Shown here piece after piece: positions 44,054-51,546 of a DNA stretch of 64,000 nucleotides. This DNA is from Acinetobacter radioresistens DSM 6976 = NBRC 102413 = CIP 103788. GTDB lineage: Bacteria; Pseudomonadota; Gammaproteobacteria; Pseudomonadales; Moraxellaceae. The notes under the pieces are model-generated. The model worked only from the letters and a program-made list of their open reading frames with translations, made no database searches and was not told the origin of the DNA. The stretch spans positions 1,922,001-1,986,000 of the forward strand of contig NZ_AP019740.1 of assembly GCF_006757745.1 (NCBI RefSeq). Direction: 5' to 3'. Position numbers and translations under genes: made by a program. The first letter of the stretch is position 1; every line of letters begins with the position of its first letter.

Positions 44054-45457
44054 TTAATAAGTTCGACTTCCTGCACCTGCAGGTTTTTTCGGAGTTCTAG
44101 CTTCATTTAGCTCGTTAAATGCATCGCTACCGGCATCCACCTGGTCATCATGTTTCCCATTGGGAAAGTTTCGTAATTCCTCAATGAATGCCTTATTCCA
44201 GTCACCACGAAGTATTTTCACATTGCCTACGTTGACTTGGGCTGCAAATGGTTGAGCTCGAGTAATCTTGTCACCCGATACTGTTTCTGCCTTTACATTG
44301 AATCCAGATAGCTTGGTAATGAAGTTCTTCGCTTGAGCTTTACCCGCTTGCCCCGGATCTTGTGGTAATCGTATTGCTACAGACTTACCATCCAGCTCCG
44401 CAGTTTGTTTGATGCGTTTTTCAACGCCGTCAGGGCCTAGCTGAGCATGCTGTACATCGACGATATAGATATAACCATCTCGGCTTTTAGCTTCCTTGAC
44501 ACCTGCAGTGTAATCCCCTTCATTCTCAGAAGATGCTAAATCCCAAGCACGTACCTGATGAGTGATATCCGCAGGTAATGCATCCACAATTTCAATATTG
44601 TCAGGCTTAAAAAAACCACCAGCTGGTGGTGAGGGTCTCTGACGATATTGGCCGGCAAAAACATACGGCGCTGCCAGCTCCATTCTTTCAAGCGTTTCAA
44701 TGCTATGTTTCTCTGGCCAGAGTGCTGACCCATCAGGCTGAATAGCTGAAAGCTCTAAGTGCTCCCATTCCTCACCATTTCCGCCGTCAAGTAGCCAGCC
44801 TGCCAAATCTTCCTCATGCAAACGCTGCATAATGACAATGATTGGTGTATCTGGTGAGTTGGTACGAGACTCAAGTGTATTTTGGAACCACTCAATGACA
44901 TTCTTACGAATGGTATCGGAGCTGGCTTCACTTGCCTTATGTGGGTCATCAATAATGATTGCACCCCCAAAAGACTCTCTAATCTTGCCAGCACCAAAAC
45001 CTGTAATAGTTCCGCCCGTACCCTGTGCATAGCACACACCACCAGCAACAGTGCGCCAATCATCCTTAGCCTTACTATCATCCCGTAGTATAAGGTCGGG
45101 AAATATCTTTTTAAAAGCGGGCTCTTGGACCAGATTACGAGTCTGAAATGCATTATTTGCAGCCAATGTGGCAGAGTAACTCACATGAATAAATTCGCAG
45201 TCCGGCACTTTACCAAAGCACCAAGCCATAAAATTAATTACCGCCAATTCAGTCTTGGAGTAACGTGGTGGAATATTAATGATTAAGCGTTTTATTTCAC
45301 CGCGAAAAACTTTCATAAGTGCATCGCAGACCACCCGATGATGCCAGTTATGCATCCACTTATACTTACGACGTTCTTTGAACATATAGCGAGAGAAGAA
45401 ATACAAATCCTCTTGAGCTTCAACTTGTATTGCCACATCTCTCGCTTCAGTAGTCAT
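44054..45457 (-). CDS. Terminase large subunit
   Basis: 467 residues. N-terminal ATPase: Walker A-like IINIPPRYSKTELAVI (about 64-79), Walker B GAIIIDDPHKAS near 170, and the coupling region IIVIMQRLHEEDLAGWLL. The C-terminal nuclease domain has acidic residues in VRAWDLASSENEGDYTAG and KHDDQVDAGSDAF. It drives DNA into proheads and cuts it. It overlaps the small subunit gene by 11 bases. Confidence 0.93.
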   Translation of the reverse strand: MTTEARDVAIQVEAQEDLYFFSRYMFKERRKYKWMHNWHHRVVCDALMKVFRGEIKRLIINIPPRYSKTELAVINFMAWCFGKVPDCEFIHVSYSATLAANNAFQTRNLVQEPAFKKIFPDLILRDDSKAKDDWRTVAGGVCYAQGTGGTITGFGAGKIRESFGGAIIIDDPHKASEASSDTIRKNVIEWFQNTLESRTNSPDTPIIVIMQRLHEEDLAGWLLDGGNGEEWEHLELSAIQPDGSALWPEKHSIETLERMELAAPYVFAGQYRQRPSPPAGGFFKPDNIEIVDALPADITHQVRAWDLASSENEGDYTAGVKEAKSRDGYIYIVDVQHAQLGPDGVEKRIKQTAELDGKSVAIRLPQDPGQAGKAQAKNFITKLSGFNVKAETVSGDKITRAQPFAAQVNVGNVKILRGDWNKAFIEELRNFPNGKHDDQVDAGSDAFNELNEARTPKKPAGAGSRTY

Positions 45458-45980
45458 TTAAAATATCCTCTCGGGCTTTTTTAAACTCATCCAAAGTAAT
45501 GGTTGTATTGACTGTCTGGATTGGCCCGCCATTCTTGCCAGTATGTTCTACCTTGTCGTTGAACATACCAATGTGTTTACCAATGAGCTCAAGCGACTTG
45601 TTTGCGCCTGCCTGATCAAACTTGTATTGAGGCGCATACTCACCATCTGGCCCCTGAATAAACACAGGATTGCCTTCACGATCCAAAACCTCTTCAGCTT
45701 GCATACACCGCTCAACAACAGATTTCAGGTTTTTCAACACGTAAAAAGTGTCTAATCCCAATTCTGCCAGCATCTCACTTTTTAAATACTTGATGCGTTC
45801 CTGAACTTCTGGCCGCAAGTAAATCTTGTGCGAGTTTTGACGCTTGGCCCAACCCACAATTCGACCAGCTTCAGCAACACTATTGGTTTTGATGTACTCA
45901 AGACAGAACTTCTCATAATCCGCGTTCTCCAACTCAAGCGCACCAGGTGGAAGCTCCACTTCATTGATTTGTTCTGACAT
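45447..45980 (-). CDS. Terminase small subunit
   Basis: 177 residues. An N-terminal helix-turn-helix (CLEYIKTNSVAEAGRIVGWA then KRQNSHKIYLRPEVQERI) fits terminase small subunits that select the packaging site. A helical oligomerisation region follows. First gene of the packaging block, after a terminator. Confidence 0.8.
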   Translation of the reverse strand: MSEQINEVELPPGALELENADYEKFCLEYIKTNSVAEAGRIVGWAKRQNSHKIYLRPEVQERIKYLKSEMLAELGLDTFYVLKNLKSVVERCMQAEEVLDREGNPVFIQGPDGEYAPQYKFDQAGANKSLELIGKHIGMFNDKVEHTGKNGGPIQTVNTTITLDEFKKAREDILNDY

Positions 45981-45993
45981 AAATGCCTCACAT

Positions 45994-46017
45994 TAAAAAA
46001 CCCGCACTAGGCGGGTT
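45994..46017 (-). terminator. Terminator before the terminase genes
   Basis: On the minus strand ACCCGC, loop, GCGGGT, TTTTT. It lies between the 70-aa gene and the terminase small subunit gene. Confidence 0.8.
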
Positions 46018-46229
46018 CAAAGATTTAATGATTTTAGGTGCAACCTATTGCTCGCAACCTTTTCGAAATCCGTTGCTGGATGTTCGTCCTCAAACATCCC
46101 TTTTCCGTCTCTCAAAGAAATAAAAGTGTCAATATCTCTAACACAGATAACGCCATTCTTTTCACTGCATGTGCATTCGTATAGCTTCCCTGTTGCTTTG
46201 TGCTTCACTATATTTTCAGTATAAAGCAT
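46017..46229 (-). CDS. Small phage protein (70 aa)
   Basis: 70 residues, ATG at 46229 with GGGATAGG upstream. Begins MLYTENIVKHKATGKLYECT, a small beta-type domain, and has three cysteines. Not recognised. TATAAT occurs upstream on the same strand but no good -35 box was seen. Confidence 0.55.
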   Translation of the reverse strand: MLYTENIVKHKATGKLYECTCSEKNGVICVRDIDTFISLRDGKGMFEDEHPATDFEKVASNRLHLKSLNL

Positions 46230-46326
46230 GCGCCTATCCCTATAATAACGTTTAATTATTATACTAAAATCAGCACAATTAAGACACTGAAACCCTCTAA
46301 AGAGGGCTTAATTCAAACAACAAAAA

Positions 46327-46344
46327 AGAGCGCTCACGCACTCT
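46327..46344 (-). terminator. Terminator after the 35-aa gene
   Basis: On the minus strand AGAGTGCG and CGCTCT form a stem, then TTTTTT. It overlaps the end of the small gene. Confidence 0.6.
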
Positions 46345-46441
46345 CACATTTCCCACACTTCCTACACTCTCTCACCCTGAACACATCATTCTCAAACTCC
46401 CACTCATGGAAGCAGAATATCTGGCGTATGTATCGGAGCAT
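46334..46441 (-). CDS. Tiny zinc-binding-type phage protein (35 aa)
   Basis: On the minus strand the ATG at 46441 has GGAGAAAAGGA just before it. 35 residues with FCFHEWEF and ECRKCGKCES, a C-x2-C-x2-C group plus an upstream Cys-His, like a compact version of the product encoded just upstream at 46499-46726. Likely a real small gene because of its ribosome site and its terminator. Confidence 0.55.
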   Translation of the reverse strand: MLRYIRQIFCFHEWEFENDVFRVRECRKCGKCESA

Positions 46442-46498
46442 TCCTTTTCTCCTGAATTATCGTACGATAATGTTTTCAAACACTTAGCTTGATTAAAT

Positions 46499-46726
46499 TT
46501 ATCTTTTTGTCATCTTATGCAGGTTACCAGACCAGTATTCATGGTTACACTTCTGGCATACCCAAACGCTGCGCGTCCATCCCATTGCTATAATTTGATC
46601 ACCATGAATTGTTTTGATCTTTTTGTAGTCATGCTTGCACGTTAAACGCTGATAGAGAGCCACCAGTATTCCAATGGGTAGCAATGGAACAATCAGGATG
46701 TTCACTATTAATTTCCGTAAATCCAT
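46499..46726 (-). CDS. Small membrane protein with cysteine pair (75 aa)
   Basis: 75 residues: one hydrophobic helix at 8-27 (IVNILIVPLLPIGILVALYQ), then CKHDYKKIK and VWVCQKCNHEYWSG. The C-x-H and CxxC pattern suggests zinc binding. The ATG overlaps the stop of the upstream HNH-like gene. Function unknown. Confidence 0.6.
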   Translation of the reverse strand: MDLRKLIVNILIVPLLPIGILVALYQRLTCKHDYKKIKTIHGDQIIAMGWTRSVWVCQKCNHEYWSGNLHKMTKR

Positions 46727-47001
46727 CAAAACACCTCTCTATCTTCCATCACCAACATCCGATTCACTCTCACCAACCACTGATCAAACATGGCTTCACT
46801 CTCTGCCCGATTGCCCAATTGGAAAGTATCGAACTTGAAATGACAGGAATGGCATAGGCAAACTGTGAACTGGTCAGAAGCCTTAATCCCTCTACCCTTA
46901 CCATGCTTGGTACTATTTGAATGAGCAGCCTGGCTATTGGGATTACCACACCGAATGCATGGAAGCTTTCTGATTGCTGCGAGTCTTTTTGGATTCCGCA
47001 T
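46726..47001 (-). CDS. HNH/DUF968-like small nuclease-type protein
   Basis: 91 residues with CIRCGNPNSQAAHSN, then KHGKGRGIKASDQFTVCLCHSCHFKFD. The two CxxC pairs, the AxH and the K-x-S-D then C-x2-CH arrangement resemble DUF968/HNH-type phage proteins near recombination or packaging genes. HNH enzymes near terminase often assist packaging. Overlaps the upstream gene by 59 bases. Confidence 0.7.
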   Translation of the reverse strand: MRNPKRLAAIRKLPCIRCGNPNSQAAHSNSTKHGKGRGIKASDQFTVCLCHSCHFKFDTFQLGNRAESEAMFDQWLVRVNRMLVMEDREVF

Positions 47002-47164
47002 TTAATTGTTCTTCTATGCCGTGGATCTGTTTATTCACTTTGCGAAGTTCAGCGCCACACATTTCTTTAAATGCATAGCTTGAATACAGATGGTTGTAAT
47101 TCATCAATCGGCTGCGGTTCTTTTCCAGAACTTCTAAATTCCGTTTTGCTTCTACTATGTCCAT
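46943..47164 (-). CDS. Small helical phage protein (73 aa)
   Basis: Start at the ATG at 47164. 73 residues, charged and helical (VEAKRNLEVLEKNRSRLMNY). It overlaps the HNH-like gene by 59 bases in another frame, so one of the two starts may be wrong, but both read like proteins. Unknown. Confidence 0.5.
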   Translation of the reverse strand: MDIVEAKRNLEVLEKNRSRLMNYNHLYSSYAFKEMCGAELRKVNKQIHGIEEQLNAESKKTRSNQKASMHSVW

Positions 47165-47185
47165 AAGCACCACCAATAAGAAAAG

Positions 47186-47217
47186 AAAACCCCTCAACAT
47201 TGAATGCGAGGGGTTTT
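47186..47217. terminator. Strong symmetric terminator
   Basis: AAAACCCCTC and GAGGGGTTTT with a 12-base loop, lying between two groups of small genes. Confidence 0.8.
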
Positions 47218-47275
47218 ATTTGCCGTAATACGTCCGGCAAATGCTACCGCAATTACGACATTCAGCTGGAAGCAA

Positions 47276-47434
47276 TTATTTCTGTTGCTCCAGTTTAAGT
47301 TCATCATAACGATCCAAGCCAAAAGCCCAGTCAGCGTTACGATCATGCATTTCATGCGCCAAATCTTTTGGCATGAACATCATAAGCGGATGCACAATGC
47401 AATTATGAACAAAACATTTTACCCAATTTTTCAC
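47276..47434 (-). CDS. Small phage protein (52 aa)
   Basis: GTG start at 47434 with GGGAGAG upstream. 52 residues with VKCFVHNCIVHPLMMFMPKD then LAHEMHDRNADWAFGLD. Histidine and cysteine rich in the first half. After its TAA the same frame continues for 19 codons (LLPAECRNCGSICRTYYGK), ending in the terminator. Function unknown. Confidence 0.6.
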   Translation of the reverse strand: MKNWVKCFVHNCIVHPLMMFMPKDLAHEMHDRNADWAFGLDRYDELKLEQQK

Positions 47435-47451
47435 AATGTACTCTCCCTTAA

Positions 47452-47565
47452 TTATTTAACTTCTTTCATGCAATCCCGACACACTTTGATTTCTTCATCG
47501 TCAATCGTGTGGTCGATCTCAGTCGCACCGTGTAGGCCGAATAAACAGAATATAAATTGGAGCAT
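47452..47565 (-). CDS. Small phage protein with CxxC (37 aa)
   Basis: The ATG at 47565 has AAGGAGAA upstream. It encodes MLQFIFCLFGLHGATEIDHT and ends EIKVCRDCMKEVK. Tight packing between two genes supports it. Unknown function, possibly zinc-binding. Confidence 0.6.
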   Translation of the reverse strand: MLQFIFCLFGLHGATEIDHTIDDEEIKVCRDCMKEVK

Positions 47566-47575
47566 TTGATTCTCC

Positions 47576-47878
47576 TTATTCTCGACTGTTCCAGACTTTA
47601 ACGGCAAGGTTTACGACATCACGTTCAATTTCCCAATCCAAGCAAACCCACTCATCAAATAACGGATGAGAGCGTCGCCAGCCTGCAAAATCAGTATCAG
47701 GCGACATAGAGCCGCACTCATGACAACTCGCCTGAGCTGACCATGTACTCAAGTGCTCTCCCTCTTCCTTCGTCGTATCAACACAAATCGAGTTAGACCC
47801 ACACCAAGGACAGGGCTTAAAAGCCACATCTGGACGCATATTATTGTCTTGCGTTGCATGCCACCGATTACCAGTCAT
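47576..47878 (-). CDS. Lar-like restriction alleviation family protein
   Basis: 100 residues. FKPCPWCGSNSICVDTT, then WSAQASCHECGSMSPDTDFA and the end LAVKVWNSRE match Lar-type zinc-ribbon proteins (PCPxCG, CxxCG, WNxR). Lar of Rac modulates type I restriction; many phage relatives have no proven role. First translated gene past the tR'-like terminator. GAGGAAA precedes the ATG. Confidence 0.7.
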   Translation of the reverse strand: MTGNRWHATQDNNMRPDVAFKPCPWCGSNSICVDTTKEEGEHLSTWSAQASCHECGSMSPDTDFAGWRRSHPLFDEWVCLDWEIERDVVNLAVKVWNSRE

Positions 47879-47917
47879 GTGATTTCCTCAGCAGGGTAAA
47901 TGTCTTTTTAAGGACAC

Positions 47918-47943
47918 AAAAAAAGCCCACATTTCTGTGAGCT
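47918..47943 (-). terminator. tR'-like terminator
   Basis: On the minus strand AGCTCACA, GAAA, TGTGGGCT, then TTTTTTT. It ends the leader transcript from the promoter at 48128-48156. Confidence 0.85.
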
Positions 47944-48121
47944 TCTTCTTGAACGCCGACTGGGAATCCCCGGTCCAAAACGTAATTATTGATTGGCAAG
48001 TTGCGACCTCTTGCTTGTGCATCTTCATCGAATTTCACGAGTCTGTAACGCACTTATCATTTTACCGTATCGCCTACGGATTCAATCAATATTGAGTGAA
48101 TTACTATAACTTCGTCCACTC
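47918..48121 (-). ncRNA. Candidate 6S-like late leader RNA (about 200 nt)
   Basis: Predicted transcript from the late promoter to the tR'-like terminator, with the start inferred seven bases after the -10 box. The size resembles lambda 6S RNA (about 194 nt), the short product made when Q is absent. A 61-codon GTG frame (48053-47868) crosses the terminator and has no ribosome site, so I regard the RNA as the better reading, though a short peptide is not excluded. Confidence 0.55.
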
Positions 48122-48127
48122 TAACAG

Positions 48128-48156
48128 AAAATACCGTTTTCGCACGCGCGTGTCAA
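48128..48156 (-). promoter_or_regulatory. Late promoter, pR'-like
   Basis: On the minus strand TTGACA (48156-48151), 17-base spacer, TATTTT (48133-48128). It lies immediately downstream of the Q-like gene and upstream of the late operon. Confidence 0.75.
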
Positions 48157-48159
48157 TAT

Positions 48160-48600
48160 CTAGCCAATTTTTAGTCTGTTATCGCGGGAATGAATAAAAT
48201 GACGACCACAATTAATCATCATTCGAGCTTGAGTTTCCCCCTGATTAGTTAGTGCGCCTACTGCCTTATGGCTACGATTCTCCACCTTGTGCTTCACCAG
48301 ACACATCACTGCATACTTGGCTGTAAAATCCACTGACTCAGATTGAAAGATACTCCTCAACAACGCCTGCACCTGATCTGCTTCAAAGTCGCTAATCTCA
48401 CAACGGATATAGGCCTTACCCTTCGGCATTTCCTTGCCTGCTTCACGCATCAACCAGTAAATCTGATTAATATGCAAACCATCGGGATAGTCTCCTCCTC
48501 TCATGCGCTCAGTTTCACACCAAGCCCCGAACTGCTCCAGCCAGCCATCAATTGTATATTTCGCCCAATCCATTACTTGTGTTTTCACTGCCGCATTCAT
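48160..48600 (-). CDS. Probable antiterminator Q (phage late regulator)
   Basis: 146 residues. IDGWLEQFGAWCETERMRGG follows the W-x3-G-x-W pattern of antitermination Q proteins, and the C-terminal part (HKAVGALTNQGETQARMMIN) is compatible. Its position, last gene of the replication/recombination block and directly before the late promoter, is that of Q. Q binds DNA at the promoter and loads on paused RNA polymerase, making it ignore terminators. The family match is moderate; context is strong. Confidence 0.68.
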   Translation of the reverse strand: MNAAVKTQVMDWAKYTIDGWLEQFGAWCETERMRGGDYPDGLHINQIYWLMREAGKEMPKGKAYIRCEISDFEADQVQALLRSIFQSESVDFTAKYAVMCLVKHKVENRSHKAVGALTNQGETQARMMINCGRHFIHSRDNRLKIG

Positions 48601-48618
48601 CCCGTTCCCCTTTATGCC

Positions 48619-48861
48619 CTACAAATTCACGTATTTAAAAAACAATGTGGTCCCGTCCTGTTGAGGGATTGAAACGCTTTGGCCCTGTTCTAAAGTTTCA
48701 ATCTGTTCTGTTGTTAAGTGTTTGCCTGCGTGTTTTAGGAAGTCTTCTTTAGAATCAAATTTGGCTTTTCCATAGATATTTGTATTGGTCTCATTCCAGT
48801 GTTCATAAAGCCAATACTTACCATTTGAATAAAGCGCCCAATCAAAATTATTAGTACTCAT
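48619..48861 (-). CDS. Small phage protein (80 aa)
   Basis: Start at the ATG at 48861. 80 residues: WALYSNGKYWLYEHWNETNT then KFDSKEDFLKHAGKHLTTEQ. Possibly a small alpha/beta fold. No family recognised. It lies between the Q-like and RusA-like genes. Confidence 0.55.
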   Translation of the reverse strand: MSTNNFDWALYSNGKYWLYEHWNETNTNIYGKAKFDSKEDFLKHAGKHLTTEQIETLEQGQSVSIPQQDGTTLFFKYVNL

Positions 48862-48872
48862 CCCATCCACCC

Positions 48873-49385
48873 TCAAACCCTTAACTTTTCAACTTGAATA
48901 ATCAGCTTCCCGCCTTTTTCTGATGGCAACCGCTTCACGAGCAATTCATCCACCTGGGAATCATCCAGAATCAACCCACCTTTTGACAAAGCATCAAAGC
49001 ATGGTTTTACGATGTTATCGATGTCGCGTATTTTCGCATCAGGTGGCGCGTATTCGATCTTTACGCGAACTCTGCCCTGATACCCTGCCGGCTCAATAAA
49101 ACGCTTCATAACGTCAATAAAGTGGATTGCACGCTTACTGAGTCGGCTAGTCTTGTTCTTGCCTCTAATCCAGTAGTGATTCACCGAAGGAGGCGTGATT
49201 AAAACTTCACACCAAAGCAGTTCATTGTTCATCGGTCCAAAGCCCTGACCTTCGACCAGATGGGCCGGAACCTTTGGCATTGGATCTGGATTGGATTTCT
49301 TTTTCCCCGACTTGGTTTTCACACCAAATCGAGGGCCTAGTCCGGCTTTAAGCGCTTGTGTTGCAGTAATGCGAAGGTTAGTCAT
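48873..49385 (-). CDS. RusA-family Holliday junction resolvase
   Basis: Start at the ATG at 49385. 170 residues. The RusA domain (about 55-170) has TPPSVNHYWIRG at its start and the acidic catalytic run DAKIRDIDNIVKPCFDALSK with LILDDSQVDEL. It cuts four-way junctions to remove branches before packaging. The first 55 residues are an extra basic extension (GVKTKSGKKKSNPDPMPK). Confidence 0.9.
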   Translation of the reverse strand: MTNLRITATQALKAGLGPRFGVKTKSGKKKSNPDPMPKVPAHLVEGQGFGPMNNELLWCEVLITPPSVNHYWIRGKNKTSRLSKRAIHFIDVMKRFIEPAGYQGRVRVKIEYAPPDAKIRDIDNIVKPCFDALSKGGLILDDSQVDELLVKRLPSEKGGKLIIQVEKLRV

Positions 49386-49554
49386 TGGCACCTCGCTTCT
49401 CGACCACATCAAGCTCAACTATCTTGTAAACCTTTCCTTTGATATCAAAAGGCTGGCCTGTGCCTGCTCGTTCTGCCCAATAGCTATAGCAGTAAGCAAA
49501 ACCCCATATAAATCCGATCAGCCCAACCAGTATGCAAATAGCAATATTATTCAT
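49378..49554 (-). CDS. Small membrane protein (58 aa)
   Basis: Start at the ATG at 49554. One N-terminal membrane helix (NNIAICILVGLIGFIWGFAY), then a soluble tail of about 35 residues. Overlaps both neighbours by eight bases. Unknown. Confidence 0.6.
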   Translation of the reverse strand: MNNIAICILVGLIGFIWGFAYCYSYWAERAGTGQPFDIKGKVYKIVELDVVEKRGAND

Positions 49555-50014
49555 GCTCACCTCGCAAATCGATCTGGTGCTTAGTAAGGCGAGCACCATT
49601 GTTTATTTGATCTTTCGCCTTCTGGCGAGCTTCGGTGAATGAGTTATTGACACCTCGCAGGGCCTCTAAATTCTCAATTTGAGCCTCGATAACACCCGCA
49701 AACTCACTATCATCAGACCATAGATCAAACTCATTTCTTATACTGATGGTGAGCTTTCTGTATTTATCAATCCGCTCCTGCAACTCATTCCTTTCTAACT
49801 GAGCTTTAGTTGCCAAGGCGCTATCACGCAGCATCACTTCTTGCAGCACTACATTCTCTTTCCGGCAGCATTCGAGCTGGGCTTTTAGGTTATCAATTAC
49901 CTGCTGCTTTTCATGACCAATCTCAGTCAAGGCATCCACGGTGTATTGCTTTTCCTTCAACATGTCGAAGAGTTCCGCCACGGTTTTATGAGCTACTTCC
50001 TTAAAGTTATCCAT
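49547..50014 (-). CDS. Coiled-coil phage protein (155 aa)
   Basis: 155 residues, almost all helical with heptad patterns (VIDNLKAQLECCRKENVVLQ, LERNELQERIDKYRKLTISI). No catalytic motif. The ATG at 50014 overlaps the stop of the previous gene (TGATG). Unknown. Confidence 0.62.
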   Translation of the reverse strand: MDNFKEVAHKTVAELFDMLKEKQYTVDALTEIGHEKQQVIDNLKAQLECCRKENVVLQEVMLRDSALATKAQLERNELQERIDKYRKLTISIRNEFDLWSDDSEFAGVIEAQIENLEALRGVNNSFTEARQKAKDQINNGARLTKHQIDLRGEHE

Positions 50015-50292
50015 CACCCTTCCTCCCTACGCTGTCCGCACTTAATGCAGTCCCGTACCGAACCATCTACTGTTGCATCAACCCAGCAGTGCTCACACTT
50101 CCGGCGTTCAGTTTCGAGAATGGCGGTTGGTGTGCCTCGGTTGAGCTTGTTGAGTTCGGTTTGTAGTTCTTTAGCTAGCTCAACACAGACGTAGACCAAG
50201 TTTTCTCGATCTGGCGCGCTCAAATCATTGGCGGTATAACTCGGCAGGAGCTTAAGCAGACATTCCTGCGCCATATCCTCAACTGATCTCAT
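50014..50292 (-). CDS. Small phage protein with zinc ribbon (92 aa)
   Basis: The ATG at 50292 has GGAGG seven bases upstream; the ATG at 50298 is too close to it. The N-terminal half is helical. The C-terminal CEHCWVDATVDGSVRDCIKC gives two CxxC pairs and probably a zinc ribbon. Unknown. Confidence 0.6.
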   Translation of the reverse strand: MRSVEDMAQECLLKLLPSYTANDLSAPDRENLVYVCVELAKELQTELNKLNRGTPTAILETERRKCEHCWVDATVDGSVRDCIKCGQRREEG

Positions 50293-50594
50293 TGGCATGC
50301 CTCCACGTCTGCGATGGCTTGTTCAGCCTTCTCAATTTGAATGAGAACAAGTGGCTTGTTGCAATGAAAATAAGTCGCAAGACTGAGTTTGCTCTTTGTC
50401 TCTTTTACCCATGCTTTTAGAGAGTTTAAACCGCCACACCTCTCAACTAGCTCATGACTCTCAACAATGCGTTTTAGGTCATTAATATTTACGCAATGGT
50501 CGGCATAGTTCTCTGTGGTGTTTAATCCAAAATTCTTAACAAACTCAGTTGCTTTCATAATTCCCTCTTGGCTCACGTTGTCATGCTTAGTCAT
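50289..50594 (-). CDS. Small helical phage protein (101 aa)
   Basis: The ATG at 50594 overlaps the previous stop and has GGGGAG upstream; a second possible start is the ATG at 50558 (GAGGG upstream). The central part, LKRIVESHELVERCGGLNSL, looks like a helical domain. Unknown. Confidence 0.58.
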   Translation of the reverse strand: MTKHDNVSQEGIMKATEFVKNFGLNTTENYADHCVNINDLKRIVESHELVERCGGLNSLKAWVKETKSKLSLATYFHCNKPLVLIQIEKAEQAIADVEACQ

Positions 50595-51004
50595 GCGGTG
50601 GCTCCCCAACTGATCATCTTGCCTAGCAGCACCGCTGCTGGATTTCTCTGCTCAACCATCCCCACACACGTTGCAGTAGCCCACGCACTCACAGCTGTAA
50701 GCCCTTTTAAATCTTCATCCACTGCATCAAGCCATTGCTTTGATACGCCTTGCCAGCGTGTCTTGATGCCATCGCTTTCAACCTTGATATGCTTGGCACC
50801 ATTGATCACTTCCTTGATGCTCATTGGTTTATTGAAAGACCATTCCATTTCATGTCCACCAATCCATTCATTTACTTCTTTAACTGAGGTGCGTCCTGTT
50901 TTAGCAATCATGCGACGCAAGACTAGAATCATTTTTTCGCCTTGTCTGACTGCGTGCTTTGATCGAACCCAATCCACGGTTTTGTTGTCATGTTGATCTT
51001 TCAT
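50591..51004 (-). CDS. Phage protein of unknown function (137 aa)
   Basis: Start at the ATG at 51004, overlapping the upstream stop. DWVRSKHAVRQGEKMILVLR then RMIAKTGRTSVKEVNEWIGG is a helical region. The C-terminal GLTAVSAWATATCVGM then VLLGKMISWGA is more hydrophobic. Small early gene between DnaB and RusA, of the nin-region kind. Confidence 0.58.
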   Translation of the reverse strand: MKDQHDNKTVDWVRSKHAVRQGEKMILVLRRMIAKTGRTSVKEVNEWIGGHEMEWSFNKPMSIKEVINGAKHIKVESDGIKTRWQGVSKQWLDAVDEDLKGLTAVSAWATATCVGMVEQRNPAAVLLGKMISWGATA

Positions 51005-51546
51005 GCGGCACCCCACGTTTCATCAAACAAGATAGATTCGGATTTGGCACATTTAGAGCAGCCTTCACCATCGCTTGCATCTCGCAAATAGAAGTACCAT
51101 TTGCCGCTTTTATACGAATCAACAATTATCTCTGCCGCTTTCTTTTTAACGTCCCGTATAGTGCTGCCCTCAGGGAAGCGGATAATTTCCCCAGACTCAC
51201 CATGCGGGCCAGCAGATATATCTAGCTCATGGATTCGCACATAGTTGCCAAACCTATTTCTTTTCCTTTGCGTTGTGATAGTGAGCGTGTTGTAAGCCAA
51301 GTTGTCATAAGCACCCAAGCCTTCTAAATACTGAGTCTCGCTACCCATTGAGTCTTTTTGCTTTACCCAATTCCGCTCAAAAACTTCACCAAGCGACAAA
51401 ACATCCCTACATGAGCACTTGTGATTAACACCCAATCCAGACAGATACCCATCTTCCTTAACCTTGCGACCAGAGTTGTATGTTGTTTCGGTCACTATTT
51501 TTTTTCGAAGCAGATCGCCCAACTTAACCTCTTGAAGGAAATTCAC
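51001..51546 (-). CDS. Phage protein of unknown function (181 aa)
   Basis: GTG start at 51546 overlaps the DnaB stop (GTGTGA). 181 residues, with cysteine pairs CSC and, near the end, CSKCAKSESILF, so a zinc site is possible. It sits directly after the helicase gene. No family recognised. Confidence 0.58.
   Translation of the reverse strand: MNFLQEVKLGDLLRKKIVTETTYNSGRKVKEDGYLSGLGVNHKCSCRDVLSLGEVFERNWVKQKDSMGSETQYLEGLGAYDNLAYNTLTITTQRKRNRFGNYVRIHELDISAGPHGESGEIIRFPEGSTIRDVKKKAAEIIVDSYKSGKWYFYLRDASDGEGCSKCAKSESILFDETWGAA

Noticed and set aside
44755..45153. 132-codon frame inside the terminase large subunit gene
   Set aside because: Out-of-frame shadow; the terminase frame carries all motifs.
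46200..46487. 95-codon plus-strand frame between small phage genes
   Set aside because: Lies over a minus-strand small gene with a good ribosome site and terminator; no ribosome site of its own.
47204..47569. 121-codon plus-strand frame
   Set aside because: Covers two minus-strand small genes with strong ribosome sites; no support for its own start.
47868..48053. 61-codon GTG frame on the minus strand downstream of the Q-like gene
   Set aside because: No ribosome site, and it runs through the tR'-like terminator. The leader RNA reading explains the region better, though a short peptide is not fully excluded.
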